Position numbers and translations under genes: made by a program. A stretch of 64,000 bases of DNA from Hofstenia miamia (taxonomy: Eukaryota; Xenacoelomorpha; Acoela), in the NCBI GenBank assembly GCA_004352715.1, contig SCFE01000014.1:118252-182251 (forward strand), given 5' to 3'. Below the pieces are notes generated by a model. That model saw nothing but the letters and a program-made list of their open reading frames with translations. It made no database searches and was not told where the DNA came from. Positions 11,423 to 22,823 of this stretch are shown here, in pieces (position 1 is the first letter of the stretch; each line of letters begins with the position of its first letter).

Positions 11423-12422
11423 NNNNNNNNNNNNNNNNNNNNNNNNNNNNNNNNNNNNNNNNNNNNNNNNNNNNNNNNNNNNNNNNNNNNNNNNNNNNNN
11501 NNNNNNNNNNNNNNNNNNNNNNNNNNNNNNNNNNNNNNNNNNNNNNNNNNNNNNNNNNNNNNNNNNNNNNNNNNNNNNNNNNNNNNNNNNNNNNNNNNNN
11601 NNNNNNNNNNNNNNNNNNNNNNNNNNNNNNNNNNNNNNNNNNNNNNNNNNNNNNNNNNNNNNNNNNNNNNNNNNNNNNNNNNNNNNNNNNNNNNNNNNNN
11701 NNNNNNNNNNNNNNNNNNNNNNNNNNNNNNNNNNNNNNNNNNNNNNNNNNNNNNNNNNNNNNNNNNNNNNNNNNNNNNNNNNNNNNNNNNNNNNNNNNNN
11801 NNNNNNNNNNNNNNNNNNNNNNNNNNNNNNNNNNNNNNNNNNNNNNNNNNNNNNNNNNNNNNNNNNNNNNNNNNNNNNNNNNNNNNNNNNNNNNNNNNNN
11901 NNNNNNNNNNNNNNNNNNNNNNNNNNNNNNNNNNNNNNNNNNNNNNNNNNNNNNNNNNNNNNNNNNNNNNNNNNNNNNNNNNNNNNNNNNNNNNNNNNNN
12001 NNNNNNNNNNNNNNNNNNNNNNNNNNNNNNNNNNNNNNNNNNNNNNNNNNNNNNNNNNNNNNNNNNNNNNNNNNNNNNNNNNNNNNNNNNNNNNNNNNNN
12101 NNNNNNNNNNNNNNNNNNNNNNNNNNNNNNNNNNNNNNNNNNNNNNNNNNNNNNNNNNNNNNNNNNNNNNNNNNNNNNNNNNNNNNNNNNNNNNNNNNNN
12201 NNNNNNNNNNNNNNNNNNNNNNNNNNNNNNNNNNNNNNNNNNNNNNNNNNNNNNNNNNNNNNNNNNNNNNNNNNNNNNNNNNNNNNNNNNNNNNNNNNNN
12301 NNNNNNNNNNNNNNNNNNNNNNNNNNNNNNNNNNNNNNNNNNNNNNNNNNNNNNNNNNNNNNNNNNNNNNNNNNNNNNNNNNNNNNNNNNNNNNNNNNNN
12401 NNNNNNNNNNNNNNNNNNNNNN
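11423..12422. other. assembly gap of exactly 1000 N inside the GAR1 intron
   Basis: This is a placeholder gap, so the true intron length is uncertain. The left end of the neighbouring hAT element could lie in it. Confidence 0.99.
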
Positions 12423-12721
12423 TGGCATGCGCGTTTAGACCTCCTTATTACCCGAACAATAGCCATGGGGAGAATATGAATGCTTTTAAATAAATCGTAT
12501 TTTACATTAATAGTTAGTACTTCAGGCACAAACATTCATCATTACATGAGTACAAATTGATCTACATGTGTTATTTTCACAATTCTTAATATGATGGAAC
12601 AAAAGTAATAAGTAATATTTATTTGTATTTATTGTCAATTATTCTAAACAATTTTTACACCCCTGGCTAGTGTTTTCATTTCCAACAATTTATTGTTTTT
12701 AGATATAATTCTAGATTACCA

Positions 12722-15449
12722 ATGCCTGGTAGACCTGAAAGGCGCAAAAAAGAACTTTTGGATGTTGCAAGGACATGCAAGTCCCTAACAACCTTTTTTA
12801 AAAGTAAGCAATGCCCTAACGAAATAGAGACAAACTTTCAATCCAACATAACCTCAGATGTACCGTCCGCAGTTCAAATTAATGATTTGTCCAATGTTTA
12901 TTCTAATGAAAATTCCAATAGGCACTCTAATATACACCCTGGTGCAGAAAAATTAAGCAATTTAGTCTGTTCACCTATAGCAAAGAAATTAAAATTTAAC
13001 ACTGCTTCAATATCTAGAACAGCAGATGCTGGAAAATGGATAAACTAAACCATATCAACAGAGGAGGTGAACAAAGTTATTAAATCCTTGTCGAGAGAAA
13101 AAAGTACGAACTTCTCAAGCACCATCATATACCATCAGATGATTTTATTTACCCTACGACATTTCTTGGTGGCTGTAGCAGATCATTCATGCCTTTATGG
13201 CTGAAAGAGTTTTCTTGGATAGCATACAGTGTGCAGCTTGATGGTGTGTACTGTATTTCCTGCATGCTATTTGTGTAAGATAGGAATGGTAAAGGGGCTC
13301 TTGTGAATGGCCCTTTTACAAAGTGGCACAAAAAGTCCATGAAAATGAACGCCCATGAAAGATGCGCATTCCATCACTATTCAATGCAGAATGCTGAAGA
13401 ATTTATTAGTACTTACGAGAGTTCAATGAGAACTTTACCAGTTTTGTTAGATAATGGATTAAAGACGCTAATAGAAGAAAACAGGAACATTGTAAAAAAT
13501 GTAGCCCGCTCTGTTTTGTGGTGTGCCCGACAATGCATTGCTCTTCGAGGCCATTCTAATGAAGACCCAAACTGCTTGGAATATTCTGATGACATTAAGG
13601 ATCATCTTCAGGACCCTCGAGCAAACAATGCTAAAATGATTTCACCAAAAATTCAAAATGAAATTATAAATATTATAGAAATAATTTCATCTTGAAACAA
13701 ATATCTGAAGAAATTCGCCAAGCAAGATATTTTAGAATTATGTCTGATGAAGTAACAACGCATAATACTGAAGAGTTATCTCTGTGTGTACGATTTGTTA
13801 ATAAGGAAAGCAATATTCGCGAGATGCTTTTCTGAAGTTCATTCAACTGGATAGAATAACTGGTCGGTGTATTGCAAATGCCATCAAACAATGTCTAAAA
13901 GACCTGAATATAGATACTAGGAACATGAGAGGTCAAGGTTATGATGGAGCATCGAACATGTCTTCAGAAATTTGCAGTGTACAAGCACGTATCAAAGAAG
14001 AAGCTACTCTTGCTACATACATCCATTCTTCCGGAAATGCATTAAATCTATGCATTGCATCCGTACGTCAATTACTTGAAATCAGAAATGCCATTGATCG
14101 TCTGAAATATGTCCCCCTATTCTTCTTGTAGAGTCCTAAGAGAGGCACTCTATTGTCCAAGGTCGCCAACATGTCTAAAAATTTCGAAAATAAAAAGGTT
14201 CTGAAGAATATTTGTAAAACAAGATCACCTCAACGCCATGATTCTTATGAGCATTTTTACAACGCATATCTCTTCTTGACTGAAGCCTTAAAAATCATTG
14301 GCTATAAACTACACAAGGAAAAATATCCTGGATTTACTGATTGGGATGTCAAAGACAGATCTGCTGCGCAATCTATGTATACCAATATAACCTCATTTTG
14401 TTTTATTAAAACGTTCATTACAATTCACTCACATTTATCACATTTGGCACCACTAACATGCAAACTTCAAAAGTCCACTATTGATATCATCGAGGCCTAT
14501 GCTTTGGTCAATGACACTAAGAAAGCAATTGTTTTTGAGCGTGACCATATTGATACAGAATCTCCTCATATTTTCATTAAATCAGTTGACATGGCTGATG
14601 CAGTTGACGTCCAGCCCGAAGTTCTGCGCATTGTTGATCGCCAGATCATAGATCCAATATTCCCAAGTGACTCCCCATCAGATCATTTCAAAAGAAAAAT
14701 AGCAATTCCATTTCTAGATCACTTAATCACCAAGCTTAAGACTAGATTTACGAGATTAGGCATGCTTCCAAACTTCTTGTTACAGTCCCTTCTGTGCTTT
14801 GCCTAAAAGAATTGCCTACAATCAAGGAAGAACAGTCTTATGTTGTCGAAACTTATCAAAATGATCTGCCTTCAAAAGGAAAATCAACAGAGAAGTAAAT
14901 TTATAATTTTTTACTTTAAGTTTAACATTGTAAACGCTTACATTTAATCATACAAATTTATATTTATTAAATACAAATTATTTTTACGAATTTGTTCATA
15001 TCTATAAAAAATTCATTTTCGACTTTTTTGAAATTTACATTATAAATTTTGCAGTTTTTTCAGAATTACTCAGATATTGGCAATATATTTATGCTTATAT
15101 TTATATATAAATACCTAAATTATTTATTAATTTATATTTTAAGATTTTGAGTAGGAAAGCCAAATTCGAAGGTGAAGGCCAAGTCGGATGCATCCCCAAA
15201 GGTTTGTGATCCAGATATGTTTCCAAATATATGAACGCTCTACCTGTCACATCTTGCGAATGTGAAAGAAGTTTCAGCTCTTTTCGAAGGCTGAATACTT
15301 ATATCAGAGCTTCTATGGGTCAAGAAAGACTATCAGCATTGGATGTGATCCAAATTCATTATGATCAGTTTGTGGATTTAGACAAAGTTGTAGATACCTT
15401 TGGGCCTTTACACCCTAGACGTATCCAACTTTCGCATTTGCGACAATAA
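12722..15449 (+). pseudogene. hAT transposase (ZMYM1 / '52 kDa repressor'-like), nearly full length but broken
   Basis: Blocks appear in the correct order on the plus strand: a basic N-terminus from ATG 12722 (MPGRPERRKKELLDVART...), a middle block 13303-13695 (W-H-x-K...H-x4-A...H), a catalytic-type block MRGQGYDGASNMSSEICSVQ at 13925 onward with SSGNALNLCIA (the usual H of the HxxNL motif is replaced), and the C-terminal hAT dimerisation block LPVTSCECERSFSSFRRLNTYIR at 15237 onward. These are hallmarks of ZMYM1-like hAT transposases. Frames change several times and stops interrupt them (TAA at 13046 is the first). An AT-rich insert at about 14895-15150, flanked by GTAAAT and TTAAG, may be an intron or an insertion. 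It runs antisense to GAR1, within its intron. Confidence 0.9.
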
Positions 15450-16149
15450 ATTTTTCAGTTTTTTATATTTGTTACAGATATCATAAAAAAATATATGTTT
15501 ACAATTGATCAAATGTGATTATTAATTGTGTTAATTTCTCAAACTCGTGTTAAATGTCATCATAAAATTTCCATTGATTGTACATCTTTATTTGTGCATT
15601 AATTATTTCCAATAGAGTTCTTATAAACATTACAAACTCTTTACATTATTTTGTGATTATTAGGTTTAGGATAAAATTACATATTTTTGTACGTAAATAA
15701 TTTTTAATAATTTCGATATTTTCCTCTTCTTGATCTATTACTTGATTTTTTACCAACATTTTATTGAACTTGGGTCCGTTCTTAAAATTTAGAACCCCTC
15801 GACAATTAATCCTGGATACGCCAATGAGTTCGAACCTATTTACAAGGTTATTTTCAAATAAAATCCTTCAAAATAATTTGTTAACGCTTTTGTTTAGTGC
15901 GAAAGGGGTGATACACTATCAAACCTCCGATCAAACAAGCAATTAATTTTAATTGGTCTGCAAACATGTTACGGCGATATATTATCAAACATTCGTCAAA
16001 CTAGCCATCAAACAAACTCTTTATGGTTATCTAATTTACATTAATTGGCGTGCTCTGACATGAGCAGTGTAAGTTTTGATACTATTGTTCCCCTTTTTTA
16101 TTTGTTGAGAAGACTTTAAAACTGTCTTGGTTGAGAAATTATATTAATA

Positions 16150-16732
16150 TTAACCCCTTCCCCGTTTTGGACGAGTATACTCGTCCGCGAAATTTGGTTT
16201 TTTTCCGAGTAGGACGAGTTAACTCGTCTTTTTTACATTCAAAAAAGCCAAGAACGAGTCACCTCGTCATTGAGAGCGGGCGGTTTTTGAGATTGTCGTA
16301 CATCTGGATTTAAGCCCCAGTTTTGAAGTTATCGTTGAGCGCATTCCAAACGTATTTTGCCCACGTGTGTTTCCTTTATTTACATTGCGTGTATGCAGTG
16401 ACAATAAACTCTCTTTGTTTTATTTATAAACTATAGTTATTTGCAAAGCATACGTGTTTATTCTAACCCAAAAAACTTTCTAGCTCAGATAATTGTGTAT
16501 TTATTTCCCTATGATTTGATACTAATTTTAGCTTTCTACGATTAATTTGAAGGCCGATGAGTATACTCGTCCTTGTTAGAAATAGCTATTTCAATAATAA
16601 TAAATTTTATAGAAAATATTAAAATTTTTGAAAAAATAAAGATTTTAGTTAACTACAAGCAAAATACTTCTAATTAAAGTAGTAAAAAAATTCGGCAATT
16701 TTTTGAATGTTATTCGGCGGGGAAGGGGTTAA
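16150..16732. mobile_element. piggyBac-type MITE with internal GACGAG/CTCGTC dyads
   Basis: TTAA (16150-16153) plus CCCCTTCCCCG (16154-16164) is matched by CGGGGAAGGGG (16718-16728) plus TTAA (16729-16732). The ends are perfect 11-bp inverted repeats with the TTAA target site of piggyBac. Inside are a perfect 18-bp palindrome GGACGAGTATACTCGTCC at about 16169, a 16-bp palindrome GACGAGTTAACTCGTC at about 16213, and two degenerate versions (AACGAGTCACCTCGTC at about 16253, GATGAGTATACTCGTC at about 16556). No transposase frame is present. The dyads could be transposase- or host-factor-binding sites; that is inference. Confidence 0.85.
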
Positions 16733-16776
16733 AAGAATAGGATAAAAAATGCAATATTGAAATCATAGGCGCCGCG

Positions 16777-16798
16777 AATGGGGGCAGCTGCCCCCATT
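16777..16798. repeat. perfect 22-bp palindrome
   Basis: Both halves read AATGGGGGCAG / CTGCCCCCATT, a perfect dyad in AT-rich DNA with GGCGCCGCG just upstream. It probably marks the end of a transposon, but no partner end was found nearby. Confidence 0.9.
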
Positions 16799-17764
16799 AA
16801 ATCGAAATTGTGAATTTCTTAGTGATACTTGATTTAAATAAATTTAAAATGTATTTCAGTATTACGGTAAATGTATTGGAACATATTTTTACTGCATGAA
16901 ATACAATTCTAATGTATATAGATGTATACATGTGAATTATACTATTAAGAATACATAGAACAGGCAATTCATTTGTGGTTAATAAAAATTGTTTGTAGAT
17001 CGTTATAAAAAATCTTTGATTAATATCTGGAAAATAATGTGTTATTTTCAAATTTACTTCCATTTGAAATGCAGTATATCAGATATACAGTGCTTCCTAT
17101 TACTGATGTGGTAACTATTTTTTTCGAAATAGTCTAGTGGCAGAAAATAACAAACCAAAAGCCCATATTCTTATATTTTTACACATGGGATGAGAGATTA
17201 AATCAGATTCTAGCACATTGCTTCAGATAATCAAAATCAATTAAATGATTTACTTTCCTCAAAAAGAAATCATTTTTTAAAAAAAAACAGGTTTCTAAAA
17301 TATCACGTGCAAAAATTCTTTTCCCCTTCTTTAAGAAGTTTCTTGATTGAAATCATTTTCATTGGTAACATACAAAATTCTGTTGACAATGCCTGTTTGT
17401 GGATAAAGTATTTTGTAATTGAATCTACGAAAAGTAAGCAGTGGAAAGTGGGATAATGAAAGCTTTGAGCAATTAGTATCATTGACTTGGGTCTTAAATC
17501 GACCGATTCTAGTGTCACAGTCAATTGTTGACAACTCAAATGTTCAGAAAACTGTTTTAGTTAATTTTTAACACTGCTATTTTAGATGTTTCGTAAATTC
17601 AATTACAAATATAAACGCGTACATCAAAACAACGGCCTGTTTCAAGCAAACGTCAGCAACACAGCTTTCCCTTGTAGTTCATTTTGTTACTGCATGAAAG
17701 CATTATTAAAATTAGTTTAAAATTACTTACACTTTCCAAAACAAATAATATAACCAAATCAAAC

Positions 17765-18053
17765 CTGCTTTAAACGATGAAGCCTTCATATTAGGATCAA
17801 GATTTATGGAAAACATATGGGAACGGATTTTACCAAGTACATCATCGACTTTTCCAATTTTTGATTTATTTTCTAAATAAATAGGAGCGTTGAAAAATGG
17901 AATTCGTTCAATTTGAGTGTTTCGACATAAGAGTAAATCTTCAGCAGCATTCATTAGCTCGCCAATTTCTTCTATTTTTTCAGGAGGTCCCTCATTAAAA
18001 TCTCTATTTCCCTTAAACCCTCCACGAAAGCCACCTCCACCACGGAAACCCAT
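17765..18053 (-). CDS. GAR1: GAR1, coding exon 1: N-terminus and most of the core domain
   Basis: ATG is at 18051-18053. The frame begins [19 protein letters not shown], a short glycine/arginine-rich N-terminus, then runs into the Gar1 core with PFFNAPIYLENKSKIGKVDDVLG and ends NMKASSFKA, all near-diagnostic for GAR1. The donor is GTTTGA directly after the first base of a glycine codon (exon end 17765, 96 codons plus one base). GAR1 binds the catalytic domain of dyskerin and aids substrate loading and release, so it acts in the nucleolus and Cajal bodies. A TTTTAG acceptor at 18061-18062 just upstream of the ATG suggests an additional 5' non-coding exon. The start is supported by the family's usual M-x-F-R-G-G beginning. 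Confidence 0.96.
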
Positions 18054-18385
18054 GTATGATCTAAAAATGTATCTTGAATGTTAAAATGATCGATGTCATA
18101 ACATTTTTTGAAAGTGAGCACATTTTGTCAGTTTATATCTTCGAATGGTAAGACATGCAAAACGCGTATTACATACAAGTAATAAGTATTGTGTATTGTA
18201 GCATTCACATTTTCGCGTAAACTAATGTTTGGTGCTCAATTGCAATTACATACTAAAAGCATGAAAATACAAATTCACAAAGTTTAAAACATCAGTTCGT
18301 TCGATGGGGGATTAAGATTAAATGTGTACATATTTAAAGGCGATACCACTTTTTCGACACAAGTACCCGTGTACACAAACCTCAC

Positions 18386-18450
18386 CTAATTGCCGTGGTT
18401 GCTCCTTTCTGTCGAAGTTACCAAACTCGCTACACATTAACACATACAAA
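18386..18450 (-). promoter_or_regulatory. GAR1: candidate 5' non-coding exon of GAR1
   Basis: On the minus strand a consensus-like donor (TTAG|GTGAGG, exon end 18386) lies 325 bases upstream of the TTTTAG acceptor at 18061-18062, whose exon begins at 18060, seven bases before the GAR1 ATG. This would be a short 5' UTR exon with a small intron. The upstream limit is arbitrary and no TATA box is obvious. It is prediction from splice signals only. Confidence 0.35.
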
Positions 18451-20676
18451 TGAAGATTCTTCATATTTAAAAATTATAGTTATATTGAAAATAATAAACT
18501 TGCAAAAAATGCAAAAATAAATTTTATCGAGTCATGAGAAACGAAGCGGTCATACTGAACGATTTATACATATTTTGAGTTTTTAAAAATATGATGTAGC
18601 ACCATTTATCGCACCTTTGCAAACAATATTGCCTCGAGTGAAATGTTCTTAGCAATATCAATATGAACTTTCATTAACTAATTATCATTTATGGTAATAT
18701 GTATCTACATATTAACATATCAGTTTTTTAGCAAAATTTTAATCAATACATAGTTCACAAAGAAAACTTGAAATATAGATTTTGAATTAAAAAAAGCAAT
18801 AACTTGGCTAAGGTTCAGCTGAAAATAATGGAAATTCTACCACGACACACTCAATTAAGAATGTGTGAAGATCGTATGCTTGGCTATTCCAAAATCATAA
18901 ACGGATTACAGTTATTGAAAAATAAATTAATAGAAGATAAAACAATGAAGTGCGGTCTGTTAGAACCAATCTTTTATCATGTAAAATTTACATTACAGTA
19001 GAACAGCTTGCTAATATAAAAAAATTTACATGCCATGGCAGGCATTTTTATTTCAGGAAATTATACTATTTAAAAAATACCACATTTATATATTTTGACA
19101 TTCCAAGTAAAATGACATTAAAATCATAAAAGTACAACTTTTTCTGTCGCATATACAAAGTTGGTATATATTTTGTTACATGCTTATAATCTAAATTGCA
19201 ATTTAAGTATCATAACTAAACCATGAAATTAGCATTTGTAGCACATAAGCAAAATAAATGTTTCATTGCCAAATAACATGAGAAATAAAAATACCAATTT
19301 TTAAGTGTTCATTTCCTAAAAGTAATATTTAAACCTTTAACTGAACCGTAGTAAAACTAAAATTTCATACAACTGGTATCGAAGAAATTATCTGAAAATC
19401 ATTTAAAATTACATATTTATCATTCAACGTTGACGCAATAATATAAAGTTCTATTCTAAAGTAAAACTTGTACTGCAGTTAGAATATAAGAAACCTACAC
19501 GATTACCAAAAAAATTCATTTGTGATAATAAAATGGAAAACCTGGACTACCGGTAATACACGGATATTTAACCCTGAAACAGTTATTGCAATAAAGCTGG
19601 CTGCACTATAACAGGTTAATAGAAATATATCTACATTACAGAAACCACATTTTTGGTTTAAACAACTATTTGCGAGATGTCGGGACGTTTCTTAAAACAA
19701 AAAACCATTAAATGTATCATTTAGTAGTTTCGGAGCTAACGTATAGCACCATGTCTAAGAAATCCACCGCCAGTGAAAATCGTGGGTTTGAATTTAAATC
19801 GTGCTTAGTGTTGTAATCCCCCATCATTTTTTCAATACCTTGATTGATATTCTGATTTTTTACCCCCGAGATCCAGAATGACGTCATTAAAATATTATGA
19901 TGTATATCAGTAACCGAACATTCAATTCTCGGAAAAACAACGTTTTTGATATACTAAACTGTTTAAATGTATCATATTCAAGTTATTTTTAGTTATTTAG
20001 TTGAAATTGAGTATTGCGTAGCACAGTTTTCACGTCGGAGTGGAGTTATAGATTTCTTCTTAAACTAATTTTTCATATTAAACAGAATTCTTTTCTTTTA
20101 AACGATGTAGAATATATTACCACTTCATTTTCTAGAATAGAACATTTTTTAGTTAATACCGCCACAAACATTTAGGAGGTTAAGTAAGCTCATTCCTTAA
20201 AATGATGTTAAAGGCTTTCATTTAGTGGGAAATGATATCAAATAAAGGCAGTTGAAGAGATTTAAATTCACCCATTTTTTAATTTGAATGTAGATTGATT
20301 TTATTGCAGCGTACATATATTGAACAGTGGTGCAATGATAGCACACTTATTATTAATGAGACATTAAAGTCCAGCTTGTTCAATGAAGCCATTGCTTAAG
20401 TTTTGTCAGCCTTTTTTACGTAGATTAGTTAATTATATTTCATTTCAAAATATTGGAAACAGATACTGAGTATTTAATTTAACAAATGATATAATAAATA
20501 TTTATATTGTGCAGAACTGTAAAAGCAAGCAAATCACGTTAAAAACGAGAACAAAATCTCTCTCTAAAACTCAATTGCTAGCAATTCTATAAAGAAATGA
20601 ATGGAACTAAGCAGAATAAATGTGCTTTATATATAATAAATAGGTGGAAATATCACCTGAAATAGTATTGAGTAAA
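18451..20676. other. AT-rich intergenic DNA upstream of GAR1
   Basis: One unidentified plus-strand frame (18804-19001) is the only coding-like stretch and is listed separately. Otherwise I see nothing. Confidence 0.55.
18804..19001 (+). other. unidentified 65-codon frame, possibly an exon or transposon scrap
   Basis: The frame reads without stops through a mixed, protein-like composition (MAKVQLKIMEILPRHTQLRMCEDRM..., ending at TAG). It has charged and hydrophobic spacing unlike the surrounding low-complexity DNA. An AG dinucleotide precedes it, but no convincing donor, partner exon or family match was found. I do not recognise it. It could be a degraded transposase segment or a terminal exon. 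Confidence 0.2.
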
Positions 20677-20830
20677 AATCCCTGGGCAACTTCGAAATTT
20701 ATTTCAACATCTCTGGTCAGCATTAAAAACTATTAAAAAATCTCTGGGTAGCATTGAAAATAATATACAGATCTCTGGGCAGCATCGAAAACTATTTAAA
20801 AATCTCTGGGCAGCAAAGATATGATGTCAA
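20677..20830. repeat. short minisatellite, period about 31 bp, five units
   Basis: ATCTCTGGGCAGC-type units begin at 20678, 20709, 20740, 20771 and 20802, giving a regular 31-base spacing. Consensus is roughly ATCTCTGGGCAGCATTGAAAACTATTTAAAA. A last degenerate partial copy (ATCTTTGGGCAGG) is at about 20852. Confidence 0.85.
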
Positions 20831-21092
20831 AACGATTTTGATGACATCATTAATCTTTGGGCAGGTTTTAAGACTCCCTTAATTTTACGTTGTTTTGCAA
20901 AAGTTAATCACAATTAATTTGTGGCAGCAGTAACTATTAAGATAGATCTTAATGCATCCACTAAGCATCATTATGCGATGGCCAAAGAAACATATTAGAA
21001 GCCCAGGCAACGAAACCTTTGTTAAAGATTCAAATGCAATACACACCACCAAATAACACATATAAATATATAATGAATAAGAAATGGGGAAC

Positions 21093-21190
21093 CTGAATAA
21101 GTTCTACATGTATAAGTCCTACAGGAATAAGTTCTACACACGATTAAGGTCTACATGACAAAGTTCTACACGATAAATTCTACAAATTTA
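21093..21190. repeat. degenerate tandem repeat, period 15-18 bp, about six units
   Basis: Repeated ATAAGTTCTACA-type units, some changed to AAGTCCTACA, AAGGTCTACA or AAATTCTACA, follow each other every 15-18 bases. Nothing suggests a coding role. Confidence 0.75.
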
Positions 21191-21605
21191 CATTTATTAC
21201 GCAGCACATTGAGTAAATAAGGCACACTTACTGTTTTAATTATAAAATATATAAGATTTTTTGCTGAGTTCTCGGAATAGTAAAATATCAAGCTCACAAA
21301 CTTTGATCAGACAAACTCAGAAAAGAAATCATTACTACTCAAATTCGATAAAAATTTGACTTAAGACTTGTAAAAAATCAATTATTCTAGACATCAGTTT
21401 CTATAATCAATTGAACAATAATTTTTTAGCTACAAAAAACTAGAAAGTGTTTTGATATCAATTGAAATCGGAATTTTCTTCAAAAAATACTTGAACTTGG
21501 ACTGAGTAACTTGAACAGTACTTCAAAACAAATGTTAAAAACTTATAAAACTTATAGATGAAACGATTTTTTTAAAGCAGGGTTTAAGAGCAGTTGGCAA
21601 TATAT

Positions 21606-22823
21606 ACAGGGTGTTTTTTAAGTAGCTAACAAAATAATCTTCCACTAATGTACCATTTTAACACATATTCATAAAACAATTTTATGAGCATGAAAAGCAT
21701 CATGTGAATATTTTAAAAAGCCACGACAAGTTGAAAATGTCCACCATTTTCTTCCACAACAGCTTCCAGTCGTTTCAAAAAGTTGTCAATGGCTGCTGCA
21801 ATTGTTTCACGAGGAATTCTCGTTATTGCCTCCCTGATACGGGCAATCAATTCTTCTTTGGTGGACTCTGTTGATAGACCATGCTCTGAAAGTGACCCCA
21901 GAGTCAATTATCACAAGGGATTGAGGTCCGAGGAACGAGGAAGCCAGACGGAAAGTGACGACTGATAACACGATCGTTACCCCACCACCGAGCTTCAAGA
22001 AATCTTTGATGGCCTTCCTCATTGCTGAGCCCTTCTCCAACTTCGCCTACTCTTCCATTTGCTCCTATTTCATCTCCTGTGACTGTCCTCGCTGCCGTAA
22101 AACTTGACTTGTTTTTATTAATTTGTTGTGTATGCCTTCAGCGGCTAATAAAGTCATTGATTATTATTATTATTATAAAGATATTGGGACGAACTTTGGG
22201 AGCTCTCCTTAAAGCAGGCCAGGTAGCGTTCACCAGTATTTCCTGGAAGAAGAATGGTTGCATAACACAATGTTTGGATACTCCCATCCATACTGTAACT
22301 TTGTCTGATATGGAGAGGGGTTTCACGGAATGCTCTTGGGTTATGTGCAGACCAAATCACGCAGTTCTTAGTGTTGACTAAGTCATTCAGGTAAAAATGA
22401 CATTTATTTAACAACATGACACGCTCCAACTTTTCTGGATGATTTGGCAGCCTTTGTGCGAAATGAAGTCGGAGAAGTTTATCGGTTGGCTTTAGCTCCT
22501 GTAGCATTGAGAATCTGTAAGGAAGCAGTTGAAGTTTGTGGCGGAGAATATTGTAGACACCTGTGGGGCATGTTGGTTGTCTTTGAGATTCTTCTTGAGG
22601 AAGTGCAGCCAATCTCTGACACATCAGTGCGAGAAACTTCTTCCACAGGTGCTAAGCGTTCATCCTGCAAAGATTGACGTCCTGATTTTTGCTGATCGTG
22701 AATGCTGCCCGGAGCTTCAAATTTATTCACCAATTGTTTGATAGATTGTGTACTGAATGGATATTTTTTTTCTTGCGTTCTATCTTGAATTTCTGTAATA
22801 CTGCAGTTGCACTCTCTCAGCAC
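21606..22823 (-). pseudogene. Tc1/mariner-type transposase, interrupted by a LINE tail
   Basis: Minus-strand frames from 22823 give a helix-turn-helix-type N-terminus (STQSIKQLVNKFEAPGSI), then YNILRHKLQLLPYRFSMLQ and LNKCHFYLNDLVNTKNCVIWSAHNPRAF, which match the insect/invertebrate mariner-like family with an N-x-x-NCxxWSxxNP block. Beyond the insertion at 21977-22178 comes VISRHFPSGFLVPRTS...LWGHFQS and REAITRIPRETIAAAIDNF...NGGHFQ, the usual C-terminus. The SPDLTPCDFWLWG catalytic region is altered, and frameshifts and stops are present. CAGGGTGTTTTTTAAGTAGC at about 21607 is a plausible terminal repeat; the other end was not found. Confidence 0.85.
21977..22178 (+). mobile_element. 5'-truncated LINE 3' end with (ATT)n tail
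   Basis: This segment repeats the last ~200 bases of the LINE at 53335-54978. Shared sequence includes GAGCTTCAAGAA, TGCTGAGCCCTTCTCCAACTT, CTCCTATTTCATCTCCTGTGACT and CCTTCAGCGGCTAA(A)TAAAGTCATT, ending in ATT repeats. It sits inside the mariner transposase in the opposite orientation, so it inserted after the mariner did. Confidence 0.9.

Larger units (their letters stand above)
6587..17764 (-). other. GAR1: GAR1 intron, 11.2 kb, transposon-filled
   Basis: The donor GTTTGA (17764 downward) and the acceptor TTTAG (6587 upward) join in phase 1 and restore a continuous Gar1 core ([13 protein letters not shown]). The intron contains two separate hAT transposase remnants, a 653-bp TIR element, a piggyBac-type MITE and a 1000-N gap. 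The parts at 6600-8975, 9601-10419, 11073-11422, 15450-16149 and 16799-17764 show no gene. At 15910-16030 a TATCAAAC-x(n)-TCAAAC motif occurs twice, and a 9-bp-stem hairpin sits at about 6965-6990. Confidence 0.9.
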
